DNA from: Rhodopirellula sp. SM50
GTDB lineage: Bacteria > Planctomycetota > Planctomycetia > Pirellulales > Pirellulaceae
Assembly (NCBI RefSeq): GCF_002289565.1
Contig: NZ_NTFY01000001.1
Coordinates: 147,724 to 211,723, forward strand
Direction of reading: 5' to 3'
Length of the DNA: 64,000 nucleotides
The notes under the pieces were generated by a model. The model did no database searches. It was not told the DNA's origin and was given only the letters and a program-made list of their open reading frames with translations. Numbering within the stretch: the stretch's first letter is position 1; every line of letters starts with the position of its first letter. The position numbers and the translations under genes are program-made. Positions 8,225 to 16,005 of this stretch are shown one piece after another.

Positions 8225-9544
8225 ATGTCACAAACCACCACACACGCTTTCGATGCCGCCGGGTTTGACGCGTTACTTGCCAGCCAGTCCGAGCCGGATT
8301 GGTTGACGACGCTGCGTCGCGAAGCGTTTGAACACGCCGAGGCGATGAGTTGGCCCGAGCGTCGCCACGAGGAGTGGATTCGAACCGACATCCGCACCTT
8401 TCAGCTCGGTAAATTCGGGTTGCCCGTGCTTGAACCGGCCGATTGTGATCTGACCGAAACCGAGCCGCTGCACCAGTTGGTCGAAGGTGTCGCGTTGGGC
8501 GGCCGAATCGAAACGGTCGACGGTTGCATCACCAAGGAGTCGCTGGATGAAGATTTAGCGGCCAAGGGCGTCGTCTTCGGCAGCCTTTCGAAACTGGCCC
8601 AGTCGCATCCCGAGCTCGTTCGCCCCTACTTGTTCACGGCCTTTGATCCCGATCACGACAAATTTGCCGCGCTGCATGCGGCGTTCATGTCCGGCGGGCA
8701 ATTTCTGTATGTGCCCCGCGGCGTGGTCGTCGATCGCCCGCTACACATCGGGTCGATCTTGACCGACGGCGGTACCGACACGACGCACACGCTGGTGGTT
8801 CTGGAGGATGGTGCCGAAGCCACCTTACTGCACGAGTCCAACAGCACCGACGCGGGTGGTGCCGGTCTCCATCTGGGGTCAATCGAATTGGTTCAGAAAC
8901 CGGGATCGAACCTTCGCTACGTCAATCTGCAGGAGTGGGGGCACAAGACCTACCACTTCGCCCAGCAAAAAGCGGTGATCGACCGCGATTGCTCGCTGCA
9001 ATGGACAATCGCGGCAATGGGCTCCTCGCTTTCGAAGGTCAATCAGTCGGTGGATTTGGTCGGTCCCGGTGCCCACAGCCAAGTCAACGGCGTGATGTTC
9101 ACCGAAGGCCGTCAGCATCTGGCCTACCACACCTTGCAGCACCACAAAGCGGAGAGTTGCCGAAGTGACTTTCTGTACAAGGCGGCCCAGCAGGACAAGA
9201 GTCGCACGGTTTGGCGGGGGATGATCAAGGTCGATCCGGCGGCCCAGAAGACCGACGGTTACCAGCGCAATGACAACCTGGTGCTGTCCCATCACGCTCG
9301 GGCTGATTCGATCCCGGGATTGGAGATCGAAGCGGACGATGTCCGTTGCACCCACGGCAGCACGACATCCAAAGTGGACGAAGATCAAATCTTCTATGCC
9401 CGTTGCCGCGGTTTTACTCGGAAGGAAGCAACCCGTATGATTGTGACCGGGTTCTTTCAGCAGATTTTCGACCGAATCACGATCGATAGTGTGCGGGAAG
9501 CCCTCGGAGCGGCCATCGCTCGCCAAGTCCGAGAATACGAATAA
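8225..9544 (+). CDS. sufD: Fe-S cluster assembly protein SufD
   Basis: SufD is the SufB paralogue that completes the SufBC2D scaffold and assists iron entry. The 439-residue product has the SufB/D beta-helix core (about residues 130-400) with SGGQFLYVPRGVVVDRPLHI, and the conserved C-terminal region DVRCTHGSTTSKVDEDQIFYARCRGF. His377 in CTHGST corresponds to the conserved His360 of E. coli SufD. It starts at the ATG 8225, 293 bases after sufB. The gap is filled by repeats but the gene order makes co-transcription likely. Confidence 0.93.
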   Translation: MSQTTTHAFDAAGFDALLASQSEPDWLTTLRREAFEHAEAMSWPERRHEEWIRTDIRTFQLGKFGLPVLEPADCDLTETEPLHQLVEGVALGGRIETVDGCITKESLDEDLAAKGVVFGSLSKLAQSHPELVRPYLFTAFDPDHDKFAALHAAFMSGGQFLYVPRGVVVDRPLHIGSILTDGGTDTTHTLVVLEDGAEATLLHESNSTDAGGAGLHLGSIELVQKPGSNLRYVNLQEWGHKTYHFAQQKAVIDRDCSLQWTIAAMGSSLSKVNQSVDLVGPGAHSQVNGVMFTEGRQHLAYHTLQHHKAESCRSDFLYKAAQQDKSRTVWRGMIKVDPAAQKTDGYQRNDNLVLSHHARADSIPGLEIEADDVRCTHGSTTSKVDEDQIFYARCRGFTRKEATRMIVTGFFQQIFDRITIDSVREALGAAIARQVREYE

Positions 9545-9673
9545 AAATTCCGTTTCAAGTATTCCGTTTCAGGTTTCATGTTCCGTGTTTCATGTTCCAG
9601 CATGAGACCCCACAGATTGGAACTTGGAACTTGGAACCTAAAACCCGAAACCTAAATCGCCCGGAAAGAAAAC
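9545..9673. repeat. Short imperfect direct/inverted repeats between sufD and sufT
   Basis: The region contains repeated TTCCGTTTCA and GTTTCATGTTCC motifs, followed by complementary GGAACTTGGAAC copies and CCCGAAACC. It can fold into an imperfect stem. No gene is present. It resembles the other repeat-filled gaps of the suf block. Confidence 0.55.
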
Positions 9674-9994
9674 ATGGCACTTGCAGAAGACAAGGTTCGC
9701 GAATCGCTCAAGCAGGTGATCGATCCCGAGTTATACGTTAACATTGTGGACCTGGGGCTGATCTATGTCGTCGCGATCGGGGACGAGAAAGAAGACGGGC
9801 GTCACGATGTGACGATCGAAATGACGATGACCAGTCCGATGTGTCCTGCGGGACCGCAATTGGTTGCCGGGACGAAAGCGGCTGCCGAGGAACTTGAGGA
9901 AGTTGATTCGTGTGAAGTCAAAGTTGTGATGGAACCGGCGTGGTCGCCGGATCGGATGACGGACGAAGCGCGTGATCATTTGGGCATTTTTTAA
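9674..9994 (+). CDS. sufT: SufT-like MIP18/DUF59 Fe-S maturation protein
   Basis: The 106-residue product is a single MIP18 (DUF59) domain. These proteins help deliver Fe-S clusters to apoproteins. Family hallmarks visible are the N-terminal VIDPELYVNIVDLGLIY segment and TMTSPMCPAGPQL with the conserved Cys (about residue 57). The C-terminal WSPDRMTDEARDHLGIF is almost invariant in the family. It is the last clear Fe-S gene of the suf block; the next gene starts only 11 bases after the stop. It could also be called PaaD-like, but its location supports SufT. Confidence 0.88.
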   Translation: MALAEDKVRESLKQVIDPELYVNIVDLGLIYVVAIGDEKEDGRHDVTIEMTMTSPMCPAGPQLVAGTKAAAEELEEVDSCEVKVVMEPAWSPDRMTDEARDHLGIF

Positions 9995-10005
9995 GGGATT
10001 GTCAC

Positions 10006-11022
10006 TTGAAGGTTTTCGTCGGGGAATACATCTGCGGCGGCGGCGTCGCAGATCAGGCGATCGACCAGATCCCAGCTTCCTTGCGGAAGGAGGGAGAGGC
10101 GATGCTTCGCGCCTTAGTGGAAGACCTTTCGGCATTCTCCGAAACGACGGTCGTCCTCGAAGACCGCTTCGAAGTGTCCGTCAACGCCACCCATACCGTT
10201 GCCTTTGATGCCGAACGTCCGCTTTGGGCGCAATGGGTTGCCGCCGCCAAGGATTGTGACGCGGCCTTGATCATCGCGCCCGAAAGTGACGGGTTGCTGG
10301 CCAAGGGCGTGGCATCGTTGCGCAGCAGTGGCGTGGAAGTGATCGCCGGAAGCGGTGATTTTCTTCGCGTGGCCAGCGATAAACTGCTGACCGCCCAGGT
10401 GTTGCACAGTTCCGGTGTCGCTCATCCGCCCTACATCGCCGTCGGCGACGAACGGATGGTGGGCGTGGTGGCCGGCTGCGAGCGATTTGTCGTTAAACCA
10501 CGTGACGGTTGCGGCACGCTTGCGATCGCGACGTTTGATGATTTTCGCGACGCCCGTAAAACACTCAATAACAACCTGTTGATGCAAGGCTGGGTCCCCG
10601 GTCGTAGCATCTCGATCTCGCTGCTTTCCTCTGGCAACTACCAGACGTTTTTGCCGGCGGTGTCCCAACAGATCAGCGACGGGATGTGTGAGTACGTCGG
10701 CGGTTGCGGACCGCTGAACAACAACGCCCAGCGGCGTGCCACCGCGTTGGCCGCCAGGGCGATCGCCGCGATGCCGCCGACCGCACGCGGCTTCGTCGGC
10801 CTGGATTTGATCTTGGGCGAAACGCCGAGCGACGACTGCATCATCGAAATCAATCCCCGGCTGACGACGTCTTACGTCGGTTTGCGCGAGATGATTCACG
10901 GAAATCTCGCCGCGCGCTTGTTCGATATCGAAACCGGACCGGTCAGTTGCAAGGCCAGCGTGAACTCGGTTCATTGGACCGCCGACGGCAAAGTGAAAAT
11001 CGACACGCCGCAGACGGTCTGA
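10006..11022 (+). CDS. mfnD: ATP-grasp ligase, MfnD-like (tyramine-glutamate ligase family)
   Basis: The 338-residue protein is an ATP-grasp enzyme. It has a pre-ATP-grasp N-terminal domain (residues about 1-110, MKVFVGEYICGGG). The ATP-binding parts include VVKPRDGCG and QGWVPGRSISISLL, and metal-binding residues lie in IEINPRLTTSYVGLRE. In methanogens MfnD joins tyramine to glutamate during methanofuran synthesis. Methylotrophs and planctomycetes carry relatives associated with tetrahydromethanopterin-linked C1 metabolism. The identification is strengthened by the next two genes, which match MfnF and MfnE. It lies 11 bases after sufT and may share its transcript. The exact amino-acid substrate in this organism is not known. 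Confidence 0.72.
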   Translation: MKVFVGEYICGGGVADQAIDQIPASLRKEGEAMLRALVEDLSAFSETTVVLEDRFEVSVNATHTVAFDAERPLWAQWVAAAKDCDAALIIAPESDGLLAKGVASLRSSGVEVIAGSGDFLRVASDKLLTAQVLHSSGVAHPPYIAVGDERMVGVVAGCERFVVKPRDGCGTLAIATFDDFRDARKTLNNNLLMQGWVPGRSISISLLSSGNYQTFLPAVSQQISDGMCEYVGGCGPLNNNAQRRATALAARAIAAMPPTARGFVGLDLILGETPSDDCIIEINPRLTTSYVGLREMIHGNLAARLFDIETGPVSCKASVNSVHWTADGKVKIDTPQTV

Positions 11023-11025
11023 TTT

Positions 11026-11084
11026 GTGGGATAGGCTTCCAGGCTCGTCATGCTCGCCGTCGACAGGCTGGAAGCCTATCCCAC
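11026..11084. repeat. GTGGGATAGG hairpin between mfnD and mfnF
   Basis: GTGGGATAGGCTTCCAG (from 11026) pairs with its complement ending at 11084. The element begins four bases after the mfnD stop codon. It is a member of the family at 7942, 12120, 39375 and 62269. Confidence 0.85.
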
Positions 11085-11111
11085 TCGTTCTTTCTCGTCC
11101 CCGCGCAATCA

Positions 11112-12128
11112 ATGTCGAACTCTCGCCCCACATCGGAACCTGTCACGTTGGGGGTCGACATCGGCGGGGCGAACTTGAAATACGCAGACACGCGAGGCAA
11201 CGTGTCGTCGGTCGAATTTCCGCTTTGGTTGCGACCGGATGATCTCGCCGGCCAGCTGAAAGCCGACTTCGCCGCCTATCCCGATGCCTCACGCGTAGCG
11301 GTGACGATGACCGGCGAGCTGGCGGATTGTTTTCTTGATCGTTGCGTCGGTGTGCACCACATCGTCGATCAGGTCTGTCGTGCGGTGAAGCAATGCGGAT
11401 GGTCGTCGCCCCTCTTTTATGCCGTCGATGGGCACGTTCATTCGGCGGCGTGGGCGATGGAGCACGTCGATCTGGTTGCAGCGGCCAATTGGCATGCGCT
11501 GGCCAATTGGGTCGCCCGGCGTTTCGCCCCGCAGTTGTCAGGCGGAGGATTGCTGGTCGATATCGGGTCCACGACGACCGACCTGATTCCGCTGCGTGAC
11601 GGTAAAGTGGCAACCCCAAGCCGGACCGATTTTGATCGGTTGTCCGAAGGCTCACTCGTTTACCTCGGCGGCGGGCGGACTCCGGTTTGTGGGTTGGTCG
11701 ATCACCTGAATTGGCAGGGGCATCCTGTTGCGGTGATGCGTGAAGTGTTTGCCACAATGGACGACGTGCGATTGTTGTTGGGTTATCAATCTGGCGACGC
11801 ATCGGATTGCCGCAGCGCCGATGGCAAACCACGTGACGCCTTTCATGCCGCCAATCGAATCGCACGGATGATCGGGCTGGACCACCGAACCGTTGACGTG
11901 GAATCCGCGAAACGATTGGCGATTCAAGTGCACCAACGGGCTCGAGGGATCGTCTCCGAGGCGATTGCGGCGCTCGGCGGACGTGAACCACTGGTCGTCA
12001 GCGGGCACTGCAGCGATTTACTACCCACCGACAGTGACGGCCGCCAACAGATTTCACTGCCCGCAACGTTGGGTGGTGATGTCTCCCGTTGCGCACCGGC
12101 CTTTGCGGTCGCGCACCTTGTGGGATAG
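11112..12128 (+). CDS. mfnF: MfnF-like hydantoinase/ASKHA-fold protein of methanofuran-type cofactor synthesis
   Basis: The 338-residue product has the ASKHA (actin/hydantoinase) fold: LGVDIGGANLKYAD at the N-terminus, LLVDIGSTTTDLIPL near residue 150, and a C-terminal VVSGHCSDLL phosphate-binding loop. Proteins annotated as H4MPT-linked C1 transfer pathway protein share these features. The archaeal member MfnF couples the aminomethylfuran phosphate to the tyramine-glutamate unit. Its neighbours are MfnD-like and MfnE-like, giving three consecutive steps. The start is the ATG at 11112. The stop TAG (12126-12128) and the last two codons lie inside a GTGGGATAGG repeat, so the extreme C-terminus is repeat-derived. 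Confidence 0.75.
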   Translation: MSNSRPTSEPVTLGVDIGGANLKYADTRGNVSSVEFPLWLRPDDLAGQLKADFAAYPDASRVAVTMTGELADCFLDRCVGVHHIVDQVCRAVKQCGWSSPLFYAVDGHVHSAAWAMEHVDLVAAANWHALANWVARRFAPQLSGGGLLVDIGSTTTDLIPLRDGKVATPSRTDFDRLSEGSLVYLGGGRTPVCGLVDHLNWQGHPVAVMREVFATMDDVRLLLGYQSGDASDCRSADGKPRDAFHAANRIARMIGLDHRTVDVESAKRLAIQVHQRARGIVSEAIAALGGREPLVVSGHCSDLLPTDSDGRQQISLPATLGGDVSRCAPAFAVAHLVG

Positions 12129-12267
12129 GCTTCTGGTATTCCGTGTCAGCTCTGGCGTAGGTCACGCTGTGCGTGACCATAAGAACTGGCGTAGGTCACG
12201 CTGTGCGTGACAAGAAGAACGTCATGCACAGCATGACCTACCCGAAAACCAAGGTGACACGGAATAC
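12120..12267. repeat. Nested inverted repeats overlapping the mfnF stop
   Basis: A GTGGGATAGG half-element (12120) supplies the mfnF stop. It is followed by outer arms GTATTCCGTGTCA (12136-12148) and TGACACGGAATAC (12255-12267). Inside lie two direct GTAGGTCACGCTGTGCGTGA copies and one inverted GTCATGCACAGCATGACCTA copy. The same GTCACGC/GCGTGAC family recurs at 23430-23475 and 63853-63906. Confidence 0.85.
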
Positions 12268-12358
12268 TCGCCTGTCTCTTCAAACCCGACTGCCCGTGCG
12301 GACCCTGCCGACGTGATTCCGCGGACCGCTGCCACCTTTTCCACCGCCACCACCAACC

Positions 12359-12934
12359 ATGCGACGTGTCATCAAAATCGGTGGGAGTCTGTTGTTGCGA
12401 GACGCGCTCTCGGATTCGCTTCAGGCATGGGCCGTGAGACAACCGCCCGCACAAACGATCGGGATTGTCGGCGGCGGTGAATTGATTGATGCGGTGCGTC
12501 GTTTGGATGCTGTCTTCCCCAGTTCATCGAGCTGGGTGCATTGGCAGTGCGTCGGACTGTTGCGGACGACGTTCGAGTGGCTGGGCCCGCAGTTGGATGG
12601 ATGGCAACTCGAATCGACTCCCGAGCAGTTTGAGCGACTGAAACGCTGTCAAGCATGTCGCAGCCATTTGGTCGCGGTCGACGCGTTCTATCATGCCGCG
12701 ACAGAATCACCTTTGCCCGAAGACTGGACGACGACGACTGACGCGATTGCGGGGTGGTTGTCCATTTTGGTCGGTGCCGATGAGTTGGTGCTGCTAAAAT
12801 CCTGTGACGTCGATGCGTCACGTTCGCTGACCGAATTGGCCGGCCGAGGTGTTGTCGACGCCGCTCTGCCGTTGTTGGCCGACCAGTTGCCGCCGATTCG
12901 TTTCGTCAACTTTGCCGCCGAGGCCGATCGATGA
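12359..12934 (+). CDS. mfnE: MfnE-like amino acid kinase family protein
   Basis: The 191-residue product has the amino acid kinase fold: RVIKIGGSLL at the N-terminus binds the phosphate, GIVGGGELIDAVRRLD is the second glycine loop, and LLKSCDVD follows near residue 143. It is shorter than typical amino acid kinases (250+). In methanogens MfnE phosphorylates (5-aminomethylfuran-3-yl)methyl phosphate to the diphosphate before condensation by MfnF. The assignment depends on fold plus position after the mfnD- and mfnF-like genes. The stop overlaps the ATG of the carbamoyltransferase (12931-12934), which implies translational coupling. Confidence 0.68.
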   Translation: MRRVIKIGGSLLLRDALSDSLQAWAVRQPPAQTIGIVGGGELIDAVRRLDAVFPSSSSWVHWQCVGLLRTTFEWLGPQLDGWQLESTPEQFERLKRCQACRSHLVAVDAFYHAATESPLPEDWTTTTDAIAGWLSILVGADELVLLKSCDVDASRSLTELAGRGVVDAALPLLADQLPPIRFVNFAAEADR

Positions 12935-14661
12935 CGGCAATCTTGGGTCTGTCCGCTTTCTATCACGATTCCGCCGCGGTCCTCTTGATCGATGGCGAAA
13001 TCGTTGCCGCGGCGCAGGAAGAACGTTTCACTCGCAAAAAGCATGACGCGGCGTTTCCGATCCACGCAATCGAGTTTTGTTTGCGGCGGGCCGGGATCAC
13101 CGCCGACGAATTGGACCACGTCGGTTTTTATGAAAAGCCGCTGTTGAAATTCGACCGACTGTTGGAAACGTATCTGTCGTTCGCGCCGCAGGGATTCCCT
13201 TCGTTTTGGAAAGCGATGCCCGCGTGGATGACGGAGAAGTTGCACCTCAGACGCGAAATCCGGCGCGGCCTGGGCAACGAGTTCAAACGCCGCATCGCGT
13301 TCTGTCATCACCACCAGTCTCACGCCGCCAGCGCGTTCTTTCCATCGCCGTTTGATCAGGCCGCGATTTTGACGATGGACGGTGTCGGTGAATGGGCCAC
13401 GACCACGATGGGCGTCGGACAGGGGAACAAGATCCAGCTGACCGATGAAATTCGGTTCCCCCACTCGCTCGGATTGCTGTACTCCGCGTTCACGTACTAC
13501 TGCGGTTTTCGAGTCAACTCCGGCGAATACAAATTGATGGGACTAGCACCGTATGGGCAACCGAAATATGTCGACGTGATCAAGGATCGGCTGCTGACCA
13601 TTCATGATGACGGTTCGTTCCACCTGAATCTGGACTACTTCGGCTACTGTCAGTCCTTGCGAATGACCACGCCCAAGTTTCATCGATTGTTCCGCCGACC
13701 GCCGCGGCAGCGAGACAGCGCGATCGAGGATCTGGATCGCGACTTGGCCGCTTCGATCCAGGTGGTGACCGAAGAGATCGTGCTGCGTTCGGCACGCCAC
13801 CTGTACGACAAAACAAAGTGCAGCAACCTGTGTTTGGCCGGCGGCGTGGCGCTCAACTGTGTCGCCAATGGACGCGTGCTTCGCGAAGGCCCGTTCGATT
13901 CGATCTGGATCCAACCGGCTGCCGGTGATGCCGGCGGCGCGTTGGGCGTTGCGCAATTCATCTGGCATCAATTGCTGGACAAGCCGCGGCAGTCGACCGA
14001 AAACGACGCACAACGCGGCAGCCTGCTTGGGCCGGAGTCTTCGAGCGATCAGGTGCAGTCGGTGCTCGATCGGCAGGGGGCAGTCTATGAAGTGATCTCC
14101 GATCCGGCCGAACTCGATCGGCGGACGGCCGCGCTGTTGGCCGAGGGACTGGTGCTGGGGCGGTATGCCGGTCGAGCAGAATTCGGACCGCGCGCGCTGG
14201 GCAATCGCAGTATCCTCGGCGACCCCCGCTGCAGTGACATGCAGTCGACGATGAATTTGAAGATCAAGTTTCGTGAATCGTTCCGTCCCTTCGCGCCCGT
14301 CGTCTTGCTCGATCACGTCGGTGAATTTTTTGATTTGGCCGATCGGCACACCAGCCCGTACATGTTGTTGGTCTGTCAAACGAAAACCGACGCGCTGCCG
14401 GCGGTCACCCATGTCGACGGATCGGCCCGAGTGCAAACCGTCGACAAAGAGAAAAATCCGCGATTCGAAGCCTTGCTAACGGAGTTCTATCGGCAGACCG
14501 GATGCCCCGTACTGATCAACACCAGTTTCAACGTCCGCGGCGAGCCGATCGTCGGATCGCCAGAAGATGCCTATCGGTGCTTCATGAAGACACACATGGA
14601 TGCGCTGGTGATCGAGGATTGTTTGTTGGTGAAAGAGCGGCAGGCTGGGGGGCCAGAGTAG
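12931..14661 (+). CDS. NodU/CmcH-family carbamoyltransferase
   Basis: The 576-residue enzyme has the N-terminal carbamoyltransferase domain (ILGLSAFYHDSAAVLLIDGE; the metal-binding HHHQSHAASAF; LTMDGVGEW; SGEYKLMGLAPYG; LCLAGGVALNC). The C-terminal domain contains LGRYAGRAEFGPRALGNRSIL and PVLINTSFNVRGEPIV. Relatives transfer carbamoyl groups from carbamoyl phosphate through carbamoyl-AMP to hydroxyl groups of sugars, antibiotics or toxins. Its start overlaps the mfnE stop. Downstream, after a tandem-repeat block, come SxtJ and DUF5989 genes, a set that also accompanies the carbamoyltransferase of saxitoxin clusters. The acceptor molecule is unknown. Confidence 0.9.
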   Translation: MTAILGLSAFYHDSAAVLLIDGEIVAAAQEERFTRKKHDAAFPIHAIEFCLRRAGITADELDHVGFYEKPLLKFDRLLETYLSFAPQGFPSFWKAMPAWMTEKLHLRREIRRGLGNEFKRRIAFCHHHQSHAASAFFPSPFDQAAILTMDGVGEWATTTMGVGQGNKIQLTDEIRFPHSLGLLYSAFTYYCGFRVNSGEYKLMGLAPYGQPKYVDVIKDRLLTIHDDGSFHLNLDYFGYCQSLRMTTPKFHRLFRRPPRQRDSAIEDLDRDLAASIQVVTEEIVLRSARHLYDKTKCSNLCLAGGVALNCVANGRVLREGPFDSIWIQPAAGDAGGALGVAQFIWHQLLDKPRQSTENDAQRGSLLGPESSSDQVQSVLDRQGAVYEVISDPAELDRRTAALLAEGLVLGRYAGRAEFGPRALGNRSILGDPRCSDMQSTMNLKIKFRESFRPFAPVVLLDHVGEFFDLADRHTSPYMLLVCQTKTDALPAVTHVDGSARVQTVDKEKNPRFEALLTEFYRQTGCPVLINTSFNVRGEPIVGSPEDAYRCFMKTHMDALVIEDCLLVKERQAGGPE

Positions 14662-14664
14662 TAC

Positions 14665-14817
14665 GGGGCAAAACAATGGGGGCAAAACAATGGGGGCAAA
14701 ACGATGGGGACAAAACGATGGGGACAAAACGATGGGGGCAAAACGATGGGGGCAAAACGATGGGGGCAAAACGATGGGGGCAAAACGATGGGGGCAAAAC
14801 GATGGGGGCAAAACGAT
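14665..14817. repeat. Tandem array of 11 copies of a 14-bp unit
   Basis: Eleven near-identical copies of GGGGGCAAAACGAT (variants with AACAAT or GGGGAC) start three bases after the carbamoyltransferase stop codon. Frames crossing the array give only repetitive peptides. The related words GGGGGCAGAAATTGTTTTGCC occur near 43224. Confidence 0.92.
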
Positions 14818-14890
14818 GATGTGGCAGAATGATGATGTGGCAGAATGATGATGTGGCAGAATGATGATGTGGCAGAATGATGATGTGGCA
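14815..14890. repeat. Tandem array of about 4.75 copies of a 16-bp unit
   Basis: The unit GATGATGTGGCAGAAT is repeated at 14815, 14831, 14847 and 14863, with a partial copy from 14879. It follows the 14-bp array directly, with a three-base overlap. Related ATCATTCTGCC words occur at 15065-15090 and 15840-15860. Confidence 0.92.
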
Positions 14891-14925
14891 CCTGGGGTTC
14901 CACTGGTCTTAGTAAGATCTATCGC

Positions 14926-15060
14926 TCCCTGTCTCCCTGTCTCCCTGTCTCCCTGTCTCCCTGTCTCCTTGTCTCCTTGTCTCCCTGTCTCCTTGCCTCC
15001 TTGTCTCCTTGTCTCCCTGTCTCCCTGTCTCCTTGCCTCCTTGTCTCCTTGTCTCCCTGC
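14926..15060. repeat. TCTCCCTG simple-sequence array
   Basis: About 16 copies of an 8-bp unit TCTCCCTG, with TCTCCTTG and CCTCCTTG variants, fill this stretch just before sxtJ. It is strongly strand-asymmetric (pyrimidine-rich on plus), and could form an unusual structure or vary in copy number. Confidence 0.92.
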
Positions 15061-15142
15061 CGGTCATCATTCTGCCCCGTATCATTCTGCCACCCTTCCA
15101 TCAGCACCCTCCCCCGATCCAAAAACACCAGTCAACACGGCC

Positions 15143-15535
15143 ATGAAACCACCGACAGATTCCCAGCAACGCTATTTCGGCGTCGCCATCGCGGCGGCGT
15201 TGTTGATGTTGGCCTGGATCGCATGGCGTGCGATCGCGTCGCCGTTTCTGTCCGGTGGACTGGCCGCGGCCGCGTTGGTCGTTGCGATGGTGTATTATTT
15301 AATCCCGGTGTCTCAGCCGAAACTGATGGCGTTCTTTCATGCGATCACGTATCCGATCCGCTGGACCGCCACCCTCGTCGTCCTGGCGATCGTTTACTAC
15401 GCAGTGGTCACGCCGATCTCGATTTGGTTCCGCGTGACGGGGAAATCGATCCGCAACAACGCATCCGATTCCAAATCGAATTGGCGATCGATTGACTTGC
15501 CGTCCGATCCTCAATCCTATTTCCGAACCTTTTGA
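15143..15535 (+). CDS. SxtJ-family small membrane protein
   Basis: The 130-residue protein has three hydrophobic segments, about residues 12-29, 34-54 and 71-95. They are followed by VTPISIWFRVTGKSI and a polar tail ending in SDPQSYFRTF. That ending, together with the VTP...GK motif, is characteristic of SxtJ, an uncharacterised membrane protein named from saxitoxin clusters. It typically lies next to a carbamoyltransferase and a DUF5989 protein, as here. The start is the ATG at 15143; frames extending upstream run only through the simple repeats. The function is unknown; a membrane partner for the carbamoyltransferase product is an inference from gene order. Confidence 0.72.
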   Translation: MKPPTDSQQRYFGVAIAAALLMLAWIAWRAIASPFLSGGLAAAALVVAMVYYLIPVSQPKLMAFFHAITYPIRWTATLVVLAIVYYAVVTPISIWFRVTGKSIRNNASDSKSNWRSIDLPSDPQSYFRTF

Positions 15536-15542
15536 TCCTGCG

Positions 15543-15770
15543 ATGGCGACACCCGACAAGCCCTCCGAAAAACCTGACGACGAAGTCACCGAGTCCTTCG
15601 ATTCGATGGCTGATGGATCGGATCCTGGGATCTTTCAGGAGTTCATCTGGTTTGTGAAATACAACAAGAAGTGGTGGCTGACGCCGATCCTGGTGGTTTT
15701 CTTACTGCTGGTCGTCTTGGCCTTTTTGACCAATTCGCCCGCTGCCCCGTTTATCTACACTCTGTTTTGA
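15543..15770 (+). CDS. DUF5989 family small membrane protein
   Basis: The 75-residue product has an acidic N-terminus (residues 1-35), then FQEFIWFVKYNKKWWLTP, one transmembrane helix (about residues 50-68) and the terminal APFIYTLF. The KKWWL-P motif and the final PFIYTLF define DUF5989, a family that usually follows SxtJ. The start ATG at 15543 lies seven bases after the sxtJ stop, suggesting one operon. An alternative start is the internal Met at about residue 23. The function is not known. Confidence 0.72.
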   Translation: MATPDKPSEKPDDEVTESFDSMADGSDPGIFQEFIWFVKYNKKWWLTPILVVFLLLVVLAFLTNSPAAPFIYTLF

Positions 15771-16005
15771 GCCCGCGTTTTCGTCGAGGGTGTCGCCGAC
15801 GATCTCCATCCACTCGCCTTGCCTCCGTCGGCATTCTGCCCCGAATGATTCTGCCATCTTTTCTGCCCCGCGACCGGCCAACGCGGCGATAGAAGAATCC
15901 GTAACCACGCCGATCGCCGCACGGCACGTCTCGGGCGGGCATCGTTTGACCGATGGTATCTCGGTTTCGCGGATTGATCGTGTGAACGTGCCCGCGATGA
16001 CGGTG

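Noticed and set aside
14665..14890. Possible CRISPR array or repetitive protein gene
   Set aside because: Units of 14 and 16 bases abut without spacers and no start site or conserved frame crosses them.
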